From: Thermoplasmata archaeon
GTDB lineage: Archaea; Thermoplasmatota; Poseidoniia; Poseidoniales; Thalassarchaeaceae
Length of the DNA stretch: 43,299 nucleotides
Direction: 5' to 3'
NCBI GenBank assembly: GCA_002727675.1
Contig: PBXQ01000056.1
Span: forward strand, 1-43,299
In this document: in pieces, positions 10,401 through 18,079 of the stretch
Layout of the letters: every line of letters starts with the position of its first letter
How positions within the stretch are numbered: position 1 is the first letter of the stretch
The notes under the pieces: model-generated
What the model saw: only the letters and a program-made list of their open reading frames with translations
Databases searched by the model: none
What the model was told of the DNA's origin: nothing
Position numbers and translations under genes: made by a program

Positions 10401-10665
10401 GACCATCTGGCTTTTCGTATACCTCAAGCGATACAATAGATACTGTGATAATTATTGTCACATCTTGCAACAACTCATCATTTACTTTGCCAGATAATAA
10501 AACTGAATTACCCCAAATAACGTCATTGACAGAATAAAATTCCAGTACAGGTGATTTATCTTCTATTACTTCAGTTTCAGATGATTCAGACGAAAAAGGA
10601 CCTATACAACCTGAAAAAAGTAATAGCAATGTTAAGCCCAAGGCGTGTGTGATGCTCTTATTCAC
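7471..10665 (-). CDS. Large lipoprotein with TSP3-like repeats and PNGase F-like C-terminal region
   Basis: A 1064-aa protein with a GTG start. A signal peptide ends in the lipobox LFSGC (Cys20), so it is probably a lipid-anchored surface protein. Residues 35-235 are two beta-rich Ig-like stretches. Residues 240-495 are calcium-binding thrombospondin type 3-like repeats ('DDDNDGVQDIDDNC' pattern) with regularly placed cysteines. Residues 500-690 are an unassigned domain. Residues about 690-1015 resemble peptide-N-glycosidase F: 'CHEWDYDQRL' (757-766), 'RYITTYGREGRW' (784-795), 'GHGFGKDDANCAEFC' (885-899) and 'GSWPYGRAGWCAG' (945-957) match the order and spacing of the PNGase F acidic active-site and cysteine motifs. 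The inferred role is removal of N-glycans from glycoproteins outside the cell. Activity is unproven. It is a single gene, convergent with mqnC. Confidence 0.82.
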   Translation of the reverse strand: MNKSITHALGLTLLLLFSGCIGPFSSESSETEVIEDKSPVLEFYSVNDVIWGNSVLLSGKVNDELLQDVTIIITVSIVSLEVYEKPDGQGYWEFIIEDLEPGNYSVTVTALDKAEKQSESLTKEFTILLPDEDDATLTIWRKQIWFESGDEVQITGQLEHNFIESCSLNGGIIWGDNVIGNNTARINFSSDMIFFDSNSGSFHIILTPEQNFSALVIANCGLYTLSVVSTNVSGNILDELVADADDDGIPDDFDSCPNGDSIRLPTMDYDSDGCKDATEDNDDDNDGVQDIDDNCEKGELGWFSNPINDKDGDGCRDDSEDDDDDGDGVIDLDDDCLDSPYGWTSSFVSDYDRDGCRDSDFDLDDDNDGIQDVNDLCPKGVIGWFPSSINDRDSDGCRDSDEDLDDDNDSVLDSNDTCPETIIGFSVNEFGCAEYEWDSDNDGVMDDVDQCEGTPTGLLVNEQGCADLDGDGVYANVDVCPNSPNRWSVDVDGCAVIQHPVSWSTGSYSNSRFGKASDFSFNTKFDGNWRFSIQWDGNSTYLFIFLQSSSSYMSSIWNQNVGTLLSEVPENCHIFFGSYDSDWQSDVDAMANRVNSYRNTQNEEGKLWVDDNVHFVYQQAGSIGGGLGSVISSWSQFYYGIDRFQQWREIGSLYNWARSWSSEPEYRFDYLAKEPQMWNAEYPVEMRKHDSAITVVDLWQSQRHSGGWGSGHKSFANGTFPNSTTMLSFNTMEVYMHHGCSERRDRYQKSDGTWGGCHEWDYDQRLNICQEVGNHSTCGDEFVRYITTYGREGRWLTDISTYLFMVQGGGLQEFRYGGANGGWLNISVYLSTWDDDGLRPTSAEYAFSGGTFRGEYNNQSQYKRIHNLSIPSGTDKVVISSVVTGHGFGKDDANCAEFCNHEHRFSMNGFVTQEDHPMAGNSTVSSDREGCAKETHAGTVANQKGSWPYGRAGWCAGQDTKPWVWDITNWVDWSGGSNLMQYQGLYDGVNYIPQNEQSSGTNQDIRVTSYIVYYTNISNINISIQMFTHEPYSPLQNDSNGEIILSPQIEAWLRDDYFLSSIDD
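9183..9948 (-). repeat. TSP3-like calcium-binding repeat tract in the lipoprotein gene
   Basis: Codons 240-495 encode seven or so units of about 35 residues, each with a D-x-D-x-D-G loop, one or two Cys and a 'GWFSNPIND'-like linker. At DNA level the units are diverged GAT/GAC-rich repeats, so this is a protein repeat and not a CRISPR or microsatellite. Confidence 0.75.
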
Positions 10666-10705
10666 ATATCTCGCAAACTACAACCGAACAAAGTTATTTC
10701 TAACA

Positions 10706-11788
10706 TTATTCAATTTCAAGCCTACCAGTTTGAGCAGATAGAGTATTAATTGTAGACGTCTCAGATTGGACATTTAATTTTTCTATCCAAAATAATTTAC
10801 CATGAACTGATGAATGAATTTCTATGACAAGTTCCCAATTAATATTTACAAAAGGCCCATACTCACTACTTGGCCAAGATTGTTCAGGAGGCTTCAATTC
10901 ATTAATAGAGCCATTAATTATAGTAGTAGGTTGACTAGAATCTTGAATTCTCATTGGTTCTTGAAATAATCTCGAAGATCCTGAACCTACAACCATTGGT
11001 GTTGCTTCACCTATCCCAGAACCATCATCTGCTATGGGCATCCATCCCTTAGGGATTGAAGTTGATAAACCAACAGGGGGACGTGATTTATTTTTATGTT
11101 CTAATGCAAGCATCAAAGCATCTCTATGAGGTGGCAATAATCCAACCCTCACGTATCCTCTAATCTTATCTCGTGAGAATATTTGGGGAAGATTACAACT
11201 AAATTTTATTTTGTCATTTGTATTTGAGGAGGCAATATCAATTTTTGGTTTAGGAGGCATATTTTTGATAAATTTGTGCTGTCTCCTTATATCTATCACA
11301 TTCGCAACCAATCTAAATAATAATGACAACATGACAAATGGAGTTGCCATTACAAACAATATTGGATAATCCAATAAGCCCAAACTGATGCTACCAGCCC
11401 ATTCATTTGGCATAACCCCCCAATTAACCAATACTGGTTCTAATACGTGAAGAATTATAGCAAAAATTAGGATTACAACCCCATAAGGAATGGATTTACG
11501 GGCTAACGAATGAAGACTATTCGGAGATAATGCCCATCCGTTTCTAGATGCTAATAATCTATTGATATCATAATCTAATGGTGAACTAAATGGATCAATA
11601 TGTTCAGAATTTGGTTTAGAATCGCAGATATCCCTATGGATAAACCAACCATTTTCATCACCTAAAGATAATTTCGTATCTGATTCAATAGTTGGCCAAC
11701 AGACATCTACATAATCCATCTCTTTTGGGATATGAGATGGTGCATCAAATGGTGGGAATCGCATCCTCAAGTGCGTCCATTTTGGCAA
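10706..11788 (-). CDS. Unknown membrane protein
   Basis: A 360-aa protein I do not recognise. It begins with a TTG directly after the stop of the upstream flavoprotein gene, preceded by GGGGTGAT, a good archaeal ribosome site. An ATG eight codons later (11764) is an alternative. Residues 1-95 are soluble. Two hydrophobic stretches (about 97-120 and 138-166) form a membrane hairpin. Residues 190-360 are soluble, ending in a beta-rich part ('WELVIEIHSSVHGKLFWIEKL'). It abuts the flavoprotein gene and is almost certainly cotranscribed with it, which hints at a membrane-related job, but nothing more can be said. Confidence 0.75.
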   Translation of the reverse strand: MPKWTHLRMRFPPFDAPSHIPKEMDYVDVCWPTIESDTKLSLGDENGWFIHRDICDSKPNSEHIDPFSSPLDYDINRLLASRNGWALSPNSLHSLARKSIPYGVVILIFAIILHVLEPVLVNWGVMPNEWAGSISLGLLDYPILFVMATPFVMLSLLFRLVANVIDIRRQHKFIKNMPPKPKIDIASSNTNDKIKFSCNLPQIFSRDKIRGYVRVGLLPPHRDALMLALEHKNKSRPPVGLSTSIPKGWMPIADDGSGIGEATPMVVGSGSSRLFQEPMRIQDSSQPTTIINGSINELKPPEQSWPSSEYGPFVNINWELVIEIHSSVHGKLFWIEKLNVQSETSTINTLSAQTGRLEIE

Positions 11789-13009
11789 TTAATCACCCCT
11801 TAATAACGCCCATGTTGCACTAACGGCCATCTTACGGAATTCAGGAACCTCCTTGAGCATCTTAATTCCTAATGTGACCGGCTTTTCTATGTCCCCTACT
11901 TCATTAATCATTTCAACAACATTTGGTTTTGCAAATGTTGCGAAAGTCTCCTCTAATTCATCATCATTACAATCTGACAAATATAAATTCCTTAGAATTC
12001 TAGCCCTATTCTGGTCCTTTTTCATATGTTTCAATGGTTTAGCTATGACTTGTAATTTAGATTTAGATAACTTGTTCTCTTTAATTGCAGAAATTAATCC
12101 TTCATGCATTAAATCGACCTGTTCAAAACCTGGGCCTATCCCACCCCCAGTAGTAGGCTTGCAAAGACCCACAGCATCCCCAAAAAGGGCTACGCGATCT
12201 TTCACTGGCCGGGATACAACTCCAGAAGTCAAAGGGCCACAATATCGAGAAACCTCTTTTGAATTAGCAAATCTTTCTTTCCAAAGTGGATGATTAATTA
12301 GTGAATAATACAATTCCTCACAACTACGGCCATTCAAATCTTTCACTGTGGACCAAACACCCACCCTCCAACTTTTACCACTAGGGATTACCCAAGCAAA
12401 AAAGCCAGGCGCCACATTTTCCCCTGTATACATATCTAGTAGACCATCGGCACCATCATAGTTAACAACCTCTGCCTGAAAGCCAATCATTATTTCTTTT
12501 GAATTACCCATTTTAAAATATCTTCTTACCCAAGAATGCGCACCATCAGCACCACATAAAAGAGAAGCTACTACACTAACTTCACGACCACCGCGATTTA
12601 CTTCAATCTTAATTCCATCATCAATATACTCTGCAGAAATTGGTTGAGAATCTAGCCATAACCTTGAACCTTTTTCAATTGCCTTAGCCACAATTCCTTG
12701 ATCAAACATTTTTCTACACACCACATGAGTTTTTATCTCTCCTTCATTACCCACAATGACTTGATTTCCTTTTGGACTATGGATTCTAGCACCCCAAACA
12801 GAAGATAGAATTGATGACTCTAATCCAACCTTTGTCATTGCAGAAGGTGTGACAAGTCCTGCGCATTGGAATGGGCGGCCTATTTCTAGGTGTTCTTCTA
12901 GTAACAAAACATCTAATCCAGCAGAACTTAGTTTCTGAGCGAGATACCCTCCTACTGGACCAGCCCCTACGATTACTACATCGGCGCGTTCTTCCATGAT
13001 GAGTGCCAT
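11789..13009 (-). CDS. Geranylgeranyl reductase family FAD-dependent oxidoreductase
   Basis: A 406-aa flavoprotein of the geranylgeranyl reductase group, whose archaeal members saturate the isoprenoid chains of ether lipids (digeranylgeranylglycerophospholipid reductase) or of quinones. The N-terminal FAD fold is shown by 'DVVIVGAGPVGGYLAQKL' (GxGxxG) and an acidic residue ending the second strand ('VLLLEEH'). 'GRPFQCAGLVTP' is the conserved Cys-containing segment of this family. 'RVALFGDAVGLCKPTTGGGIGPG' is the second FAD-binding motif (GD), with the usual TTGGG substrate-loop signature. An alternative start lies four codons downstream (12997). It heads a two-gene unit with the unknown membrane protein. 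Lipid versus quinone substrate cannot be decided from sequence alone. Confidence 0.88.
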   Translation of the reverse strand: MALIMEERADVVIVGAGPVGGYLAQKLSSAGLDVLLLEEHLEIGRPFQCAGLVTPSAMTKVGLESSILSSVWGARIHSPKGNQVIVGNEGEIKTHVVCRKMFDQGIVAKAIEKGSRLWLDSQPISAEYIDDGIKIEVNRGGREVSVVASLLCGADGAHSWVRRYFKMGNSKEIMIGFQAEVVNYDGADGLLDMYTGENVAPGFFAWVIPSGKSWRVGVWSTVKDLNGRSCEELYYSLINHPLWKERFANSKEVSRYCGPLTSGVVSRPVKDRVALFGDAVGLCKPTTGGGIGPGFEQVDLMHEGLISAIKENKLSKSKLQVIAKPLKHMKKDQNRARILRNLYLSDCNDDELEETFATFAKPNVVEMINEVGDIEKPVTLGIKMLKEVPEFRKMAVSATWALLRGD

Positions 13010-13099
13010 GATGAGGTCTGATATCTTATTTTGCTATTGTTGAAAGAGCAAAAAGACATTCGTAACCCAATTTTAATCAATGATTAAGACATTCGTGTT

Positions 13100-15382
13100 T
13101 TATTTTCTATTTCCTTTACGACGACCGCGGCGCTTGCCACCAGTCTTTTCAATTAAAATACCAATTAGTTCACTAGCATTGCCATTCTTACCGCCACTCA
13201 ATTCATCAAAAGAATTAGACCCCACTAATTTACAAGCCTCTTCTTCTGAAATTTCTAATTGTTCTATCTTTTTAATCAATAATTTCAATTGCGGCTCACT
13301 AATTGGGCGGGGTTGTTCACTCATCTTTTCTTTTAATATTCCAATTAAAGTGCTAGCTTTATCCATTGTCAGTGAATCCAAGTCTTGAATTTCCACCAAT
13401 AATAAGGCAGAATCAATATCTATACCTTCAATCCCATCAATCAATGACATAACATAATTACACTGTTTTTCAGTTGCTGGAGGTGGACCGAGTTCCAGTA
13501 GTTGCTTAATTATATCACTAATTTCAGGCCCTGTAATTTGATTGATTTCACGGCCACCTAAATAATCTGATATTTCATCTTCAGACATTTTTTGGGTTAA
13601 TTGATTAAATTTCATGATTTGATTTGTAGTTGGAGTTTGTCTTTTCAATTCTAGTGCAGCAGCATGTAAACTCCTAAAGTGATCGGTAAATCCATTCCAA
13701 ACAGATGGAGCATCTCTTTCACCTACTTCTATAGCATCCAACCTTTCCTCCATTTCAGCAGTGAAATCAGCCGAAAATAGATATGCGACATTAGAGCCGT
13801 CTTCCTCTTGAGTATACATTGGAGCGACTTCTAGCCAACAAATACGACCTTTTTCCGTGGGAATTAAAGATCCTGATTCATCATTTACATATTTCCTAAT
13901 AATCAATTTATCAATTGTTGTCGCATAAGTTGACGGGCGACCAATCCCTCTATCTTTCATTTCTGAAACGAGAGTGTGTTGACGAAAACGCCTTGGCGGT
14001 TTAGTTTCATCTTGTATGAATCTAGGACTATCATCTGATTTTTCTATATCAATTTTTGAACCAACATTAACATCAAAACTTGGTTCACTCGTATTTGGTT
14101 TATTACGTTCTAGCTTTTCAAATGCTAATTCCCAACCTGCATGAGTCCTCCAGGAATATGTCCCCGATAATGTCTTACTAAACCCATCAACTTCTGCTGT
14201 TAAAGAATACCTTTGGTATTCTGATTTTGTCATCTGACTTCCTGCAAAACGTGACCAAATCAAACCATAAAGTTGCGATTCATCCTTACCTAGTCCTTCT
14301 GGGGACTGAACTTCAGGACGTGTGGGCCTAATTGCTTCGTGAGCATCCTGTGCATTGCTCACCTTTTTTCCAAGCACACCGGTACCGACAAATTCAGGAC
14401 CCCATTTTTCATTTATGAAATTCTTAATTATATCTCTTGAAGAGGAATTTGTTCTAGTTGAATCTGTACGAATATAGGTTATATGACCAGAATTGTATAA
14501 TTCACTTGCGACCCTCATCGTCTTTTTAGGTGTCCAATTACTCCATCTCCCGCCTGCTGCTTGCAATAGAGCATCAGTAGTAAATGGCGGACTTGGATTT
14601 CTAGAATAATTTGAATTCTTATTTGCGGTGATTGTAATTGAAGATTCATTGGTTAATGAATCAAAAGCTTCCTTGGCTAATTTTTCGTCATTCGTTCTAT
14701 TAGAATCAAATTTGTCATCTTGGTCCCTCCAAGCATCTACATCATCCTTTGCATGGAACTTAGCATTGAAATTAATTCCCTGAGCAATTGTATTAACAGA
14801 GAAAAATGGAGTGGGCACAAATGATTCCCTCTCTAATTCACGTTCAACTACAAAACCAAGTGTTGGTGTCTGAACTCTGCCCATCGAATTTAGTCGCCAA
14901 GAACGAGCGAATTTGGAAGACCTGAAACCAACTAAACGATCCATGAACCTCCTTACTTTAGCAGCATCAACCAATTGTATATCAACTTCTGAAGAATTAG
15001 ATATTGCATCTTCGATTGCTGTTTTGGTAATTTCATGAAAAACAATCCTCTTACAAGGTGCTATCTCACCGAGAATTTCACTCAATCTCCATGCGATGAA
15101 TTCCCCTTCTCTATCTGGATCAGTAGCAAGAAATATCTCATCAACATCTTTAGCTTCCTTTTTCAAACTCATTACAACCTTTTCAGATCTTTCGGTCCAA
15201 TCCCATGGAGGGTTTGGTAGAGATCCTTCATTAGATGCCCACATTGCTTTATTTGATTCCTTATGATTTCCAGAAGGTAAGTCCTGTACATGCCCCATGC
15301 AGGCCCTAACGAGATAATTTTTTCCAAGATATTTTTGAATGGTTTTTGATTTGGCTTTAGATTCGACAATTAACATTTTCAT
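13100..15382 (-). CDS. topA: DNA topoisomerase I (type IA) with C-terminal helical repeats
   Basis: A 760-aa type IA topoisomerase that relaxes negative supercoils. The TOPRIM domain starts at residue 3, with Glu7 ('LIVESKAKSKT') and the acidic triad 'ATDPDREGE' (Asp88, Asp90, Glu92). The active-site tyrosine is Tyr303 in 'GHITYIRTDSTR'. 'MGHVQDLP' and the overall spacing are those of bacterial TopA rather than reverse gyrase or topoisomerase III. No CxxC zinc ribbons follow. Instead residues about 580-750 hold three related helical units, each opening with a T/S-x-x-Q element and closing with an 'AS-x-LI' type helix, then a basic tail (RRGRRKGNRK). The start is preceded by GAGGGGAT. The upstream gap carries an unusual GC hairpin. 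Confidence 0.94.
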   Translation of the reverse strand: MKMLIVESKAKSKTIQKYLGKNYLVRACMGHVQDLPSGNHKESNKAMWASNEGSLPNPPWDWTERSEKVVMSLKKEAKDVDEIFLATDPDREGEFIAWRLSEILGEIAPCKRIVFHEITKTAIEDAISNSSEVDIQLVDAAKVRRFMDRLVGFRSSKFARSWRLNSMGRVQTPTLGFVVERELERESFVPTPFFSVNTIAQGINFNAKFHAKDDVDAWRDQDDKFDSNRTNDEKLAKEAFDSLTNESSITITANKNSNYSRNPSPPFTTDALLQAAGGRWSNWTPKKTMRVASELYNSGHITYIRTDSTRTNSSSRDIIKNFINEKWGPEFVGTGVLGKKVSNAQDAHEAIRPTRPEVQSPEGLGKDESQLYGLIWSRFAGSQMTKSEYQRYSLTAEVDGFSKTLSGTYSWRTHAGWELAFEKLERNKPNTSEPSFDVNVGSKIDIEKSDDSPRFIQDETKPPRRFRQHTLVSEMKDRGIGRPSTYATTIDKLIIRKYVNDESGSLIPTEKGRICWLEVAPMYTQEEDGSNVAYLFSADFTAEMEERLDAIEVGERDAPSVWNGFTDHFRSLHAAALELKRQTPTTNQIMKFNQLTQKMSEDEISDYLGGREINQITGPEISDIIKQLLELGPPPATEKQCNYVMSLIDGIEGIDIDSALLLVEIQDLDSLTMDKASTLIGILKEKMSEQPRPISEPQLKLLIKKIEQLEISEEEACKLVGSNSFDELSGGKNGNASELIGILIEKTGGKRRGRRKGNRK

Positions 15383-15424
15383 ATTATCCCCTCAAATTTT
15401 CAACCCAGAATTTGTAAGGAAAAT

Positions 15425-15457
15425 ACTCCGCTTCGCGTGCGCGCACACGCGAGGAGT
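15425..15457. promoter_or_regulatory. GC-rich inverted repeat with alternating Pu/Py core upstream of topA
   Basis: ACTCC and GGAGT flank TCGCGTG/CACGCGA around a 6-base loop, giving 12 base pairs with a 3-base bulge. The core 15434-15451 is 18 perfectly alternating pyrimidine-purine bases, the Z-DNA-prone pattern. It lies 43-75 bases before the topA start in otherwise AT-rich DNA. A regulatory role is inferred. Confidence 0.5.
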
Positions 15458-15571
15458 TGAGTTGATTGAAGTTTGGAACTCCGAAACAACAACACCTTCC
15501 GCATCCAGTTTTTCTCGGCTCAACCACCCTTCATAAATTATGTTGATGAGAATTATTGATGATGTCATAAT

Positions 15572-15588
15572 GGGGAACTACGTTCCCC
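15572..15588. terminator. Perfect 7-bp hairpin downstream of the 140-aa gene
   Basis: GGGGAAC-TAC-GTTCCCC forms a perfect stem 22 bases past the stop of the minus-strand gene ending at 15611. No T-run follows on the minus strand, so it is at best a terminator-like or mRNA-end structure. It could equally be an operator for topA. Confidence 0.3.
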
Positions 15589-15610
15589 CGTGGAGAATGA
15601 ATAATTACTA

Positions 15611-16033
15611 CTATGACAAGCCAGCAAGAAAAATTTCGCGGCGGGATTTCTCGTCCCATGGCTCAGTAGCAGCAGGCCCGGCGCAACCTATGCAACCAGG
15701 ATAACCTGCAACAAGTAAATCCGAAATTTGTTTAGAAAGTACCTCCCAACTAGTATCAAAGTCATTATCAAATACTGGAATCCAACAAGTAGACAAATCT
15801 GGCTCATCACCTCCTATCAAAAAGAGTAATTTTCCTTCATGAAATAATCTAAGTTGATTTTCAACCCCCTTAACCACTTGAGGCTCATTAATTAATTGAG
15901 GCAATTGATCGTTAATCTGTAAAGCGATGTTTGTTGCTTTAATGTAATAATTCTCGGGAACTTCTAGGATGCCGCCTTCTGACCTCAATAAACGCCTAGC
16001 AGCCTCTGCCAAAGATGGTGTGACCTCCCCCAT
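15611..16033 (-). CDS. Small unknown protein
   Basis: A 140-aa protein I do not recognise. It has no signal peptide and no membrane segment. The N-terminal 80 residues are helical in appearance. The C-terminal half has a beta-alpha pattern with 'LLFLIGGDEPD' and ends with a Cys-containing turn 'GYPGCIGCAGPAA'. The CxxC could bind metal or be redox active, but with only two cysteines there this is a guess. It is divergent from pyrD across 60 bases. The 228-base gap to topA downstream holds no gene, only the two hairpins listed separately. Confidence 0.7.
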   Translation of the reverse strand: MGEVTPSLAEAARRLLRSEGGILEVPENYYIKATNIALQINDQLPQLINEPQVVKGVENQLRLFHEGKLLFLIGGDEPDLSTCWIPVFDNDFDTSWEVLSKQISDLLVAGYPGCIGCAGPAATEPWDEKSRREIFLAGLS

Positions 16034-16093
16034 AGACCAAGCGGAAGAGTCGCAACGCTTGAAGGGTGTCGGCTAACCGGGGTATTGAGGGGA

Positions 16094-17044
16094 ATGGCTC
16101 AACTAACTGTTCATGCGCCGGGATTAGACCTACCTAATCCACTTATGCTCGCTAGTGGACTACAAGGTGGATCCGTTTCAGCACTCGAAAGAGTTGCTAA
16201 AAGCCGATGTGGTGGCTTAGTGTCAAAAAGCATCGGACCATCCCCTAGAGAAATATATCCTGGACCTGTTTGTGTCGAGGCTATGAATGGAGTCATATTG
16301 AATGCCATGGGGCTACCAAACCCCGGTGTTGATGCATTTTCTAAAATGCTAGCAAACAATGAATTTGCAAAACCAATGCTTGTTTCAATTTTTGGACCAG
16401 ATTCAGAATCATTCTCAAATATTGCAATTAAAATGGAAAAATCTGGTGCAACAGCCCTAGAACTTAACTTATCATGCCCTCATTCAAAACCAGGCAGTAC
16501 TGCATTAATAGTTGGCCAGCAACCTAATTTAATTCATGAATATGTCAGTGCGGTTAAAGATGTTGTAAATATTCCCGTTTATGCGAAATTAACGCCAAAT
16601 ACTGCTAGCATCGCTATCGAAGCTGGAGCCGCATTAAATGCGGGTGCTGATGGAATTTCTCTAATAAATACGGTCTCAGCACTGGAAATAGACCCTTTTG
16701 CGGGGCGCCCAATTATTGGGAATCTATTGTGTGGGATGTCAGGCCCAACAATTAGACCTATTGCCCAAAGAAAGATTGCTGAAGTAGCATTAGCTATGAG
16801 AAGAGGAGATATCCCTGTTGCGCCAATATTGGGCATGGGCGGAATTACCACAGGACTTGATGTCGCGAGATTCATAATGCTCGGAGCAACTGCTGTGCAA
16901 ATTGGTAGTGCACTAATTTATGATGACATTGATGTCTTTGAAACCATTGAAAAAGAACTCAATGACTTCATGGATGTCCAAGGATTTCGTGACCTTGAAA
17001 GCATGAGAGGAATCGCCCTAGATTCATTGGAGGGATTGAATTGA
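16094..17044 (+). CDS. pyrD: Dihydroorotate dehydrogenase, class 1 catalytic subunit
   Basis: About 316 aa; FMN enzyme oxidising dihydroorotate to orotate in pyrimidine synthesis. 'NPLMLASG' opens the barrel. 'ELNLSCPHSKPG' holds the catalytic Cys characteristic of class 1 enzymes (class 2 has Ser). 'GADGISLINT' and 'ILGMGGITTGLDVARFIMLGATAVQIGSAL' are the FMN phosphate-binding strands. A TTG at 16085 is in frame, but the ATG at 16094 fits the family N terminus better. The next gene, starting inside the pyrD stop, encodes the electron-transfer partner, so this is the 1B type, which passes electrons through an Fe-S flavoprotein to NAD. Confidence 0.92.
   Translation: MAQLTVHAPGLDLPNPLMLASGLQGGSVSALERVAKSRCGGLVSKSIGPSPREIYPGPVCVEAMNGVILNAMGLPNPGVDAFSKMLANNEFAKPMLVSIFGPDSESFSNIAIKMEKSGATALELNLSCPHSKPGSTALIVGQQPNLIHEYVSAVKDVVNIPVYAKLTPNTASIAIEAGAALNAGADGISLINTVSALEIDPFAGRPIIGNLLCGMSGPTIRPIAQRKIAEVALAMRRGDIPVAPILGMGGITTGLDVARFIMLGATAVQIGSALIYDDIDVFETIEKELNDFMDVQGFRDLESMRGIALDSLEGLN
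17029..17034 (+). promoter_or_regulatory. Ribosome-binding site supporting the TTG start of pyrK
   Basis: GGAGGG sits six bases before the TTG at 17041, inside the last codons of pyrD. It supports a non-ATG start and translational coupling. Confidence 0.65.
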
Positions 17045-18027
17045 AAAAACATACCCACACTAAAGAACGTGATAAACACTTCAATCTAAATGCATTAGTT
17101 GAGGCTTGTTGTGAAAGAATGGAAAAAGAATATCAACAACACAATAGACTACCCACCCCAATTCCTTCACCCATAATCGAAATTACAAAAGAATCCAATG
17201 GAGTCTCTACAATTTGGATTCAAGTCCCAACAATTTTAGCCACAGATTACAAACCAGGTCAATATTTCATGTGTTGGAACCCTTATGACTCCGAAGGCGG
17301 AATGAGTAAAAAAAATTACAATTCAGAAAAACCTTACAGTGTAGGAGATATACGAGTGGACCGTAGTGGAATCGATGAAGAAACTGCTCCCGACCAAGGT
17401 TTAGATGGCAGCACAATGATGGGATTTACAATTAAAAATCTAGGCCGTCAAAGTGGTGAATTAATTAAGATGGAAAAGGGTGATTGGTTCGCCATACGTG
17501 GCCCCTTTGGAACTAATTTTCAGACCCCTAATTTTGGTGAGACTTTAATTTTAGTTTCCGGCGGAATTGGTTCAACGCCTATGCATATGGCTGCAAAAGA
17601 AGCACGTAACAAATTAGGAGATAAACTGACCATTCATTCCATAATGGGATTCCAAACTAGTGATGACGTTCATTATCATGATAAAATGGGGGAAATTTGT
17701 GACAGTGTGACTGTAACTACCGATGACGGTAGTTTCGGATTACAAGGTTATCCAACTATTCCCCTGAGAGAAATAATTTCTAATTGCGAGCCATCAAATA
17801 CTAAATTATTCACTTGTGGCCCTGAACCAATGATGAAACCAGTACTTGAAATATGTGAAGAAAATGGAATTGAATCTTATGCTGCCATGGAGAGATATTT
17901 ACCCTGCAGTGTTGCTGCCTGTGGGTTGTGCATGGTAGGTGACCGTCTGACATGTAGGCAGGGACCTGTAATGGAAGGTTCTTGGTTATTAGAACAAGAT
18001 GATTTTGGATCCCCGCATTACCATTGA
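17041..18027 (+). CDS. pyrK: Dihydroorotate dehydrogenase electron-transfer subunit (PyrK-like)
   Basis: A 328-aa ferredoxin-reductase-type protein. The order is an FAD-binding barrel ('KPGQYFMCWNP', 'EKPYSVGD'), an NAD-binding domain ('LILVSGGIGSTPMHMAA', 'LFTCGPEPMM') and a C-terminal [2Fe-2S] site with Cys289, 294, 297 and 305 in the CX4CX2CX7C spacing of PyrK ('LPCSVAACGLCMVG'). It transfers electrons from PyrD to NAD. The start is a TTG overlapping the pyrD stop by four bases, supported by the GGAGGG site. The N terminus is about 45 residues longer than usual for PyrK, so a downstream start is possible. The 52-base gap after it holds an imperfect GAGTGT/ACACTC hairpin. Confidence 0.9.
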   Translation: MKKHTHTKERDKHFNLNALVEACCERMEKEYQQHNRLPTPIPSPIIEITKESNGVSTIWIQVPTILATDYKPGQYFMCWNPYDSEGGMSKKNYNSEKPYSVGDIRVDRSGIDEETAPDQGLDGSTMMGFTIKNLGRQSGELIKMEKGDWFAIRGPFGTNFQTPNFGETLILVSGGIGSTPMHMAAKEARNKLGDKLTIHSIMGFQTSDDVHYHDKMGEICDSVTVTTDDGSFGLQGYPTIPLREIISNCEPSNTKLFTCGPEPMMKPVLEICEENGIESYAAMERYLPCSVAACGLCMVGDRLTCRQGPVMEGSWLLEQDDFGSPHYH

Positions 18028-18079
18028 TTACTAACGCTGTAAAGGGAGTGTTTTATCCCACACACTCTTTGCGATAATC

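Noticed and set aside
11853-12293. 146-aa plus-strand open frame
   Set aside because: It is antisense to the geranylgeranyl-reductase-family gene, which has clear FAD motifs.
18041-18070. Hairpin between pyrK and ccmE as a terminator
   Set aside because: GAGTGT/ACACTC is a short six-pair stem with an 11-base loop and only a three-T end; too weak to list as a feature.
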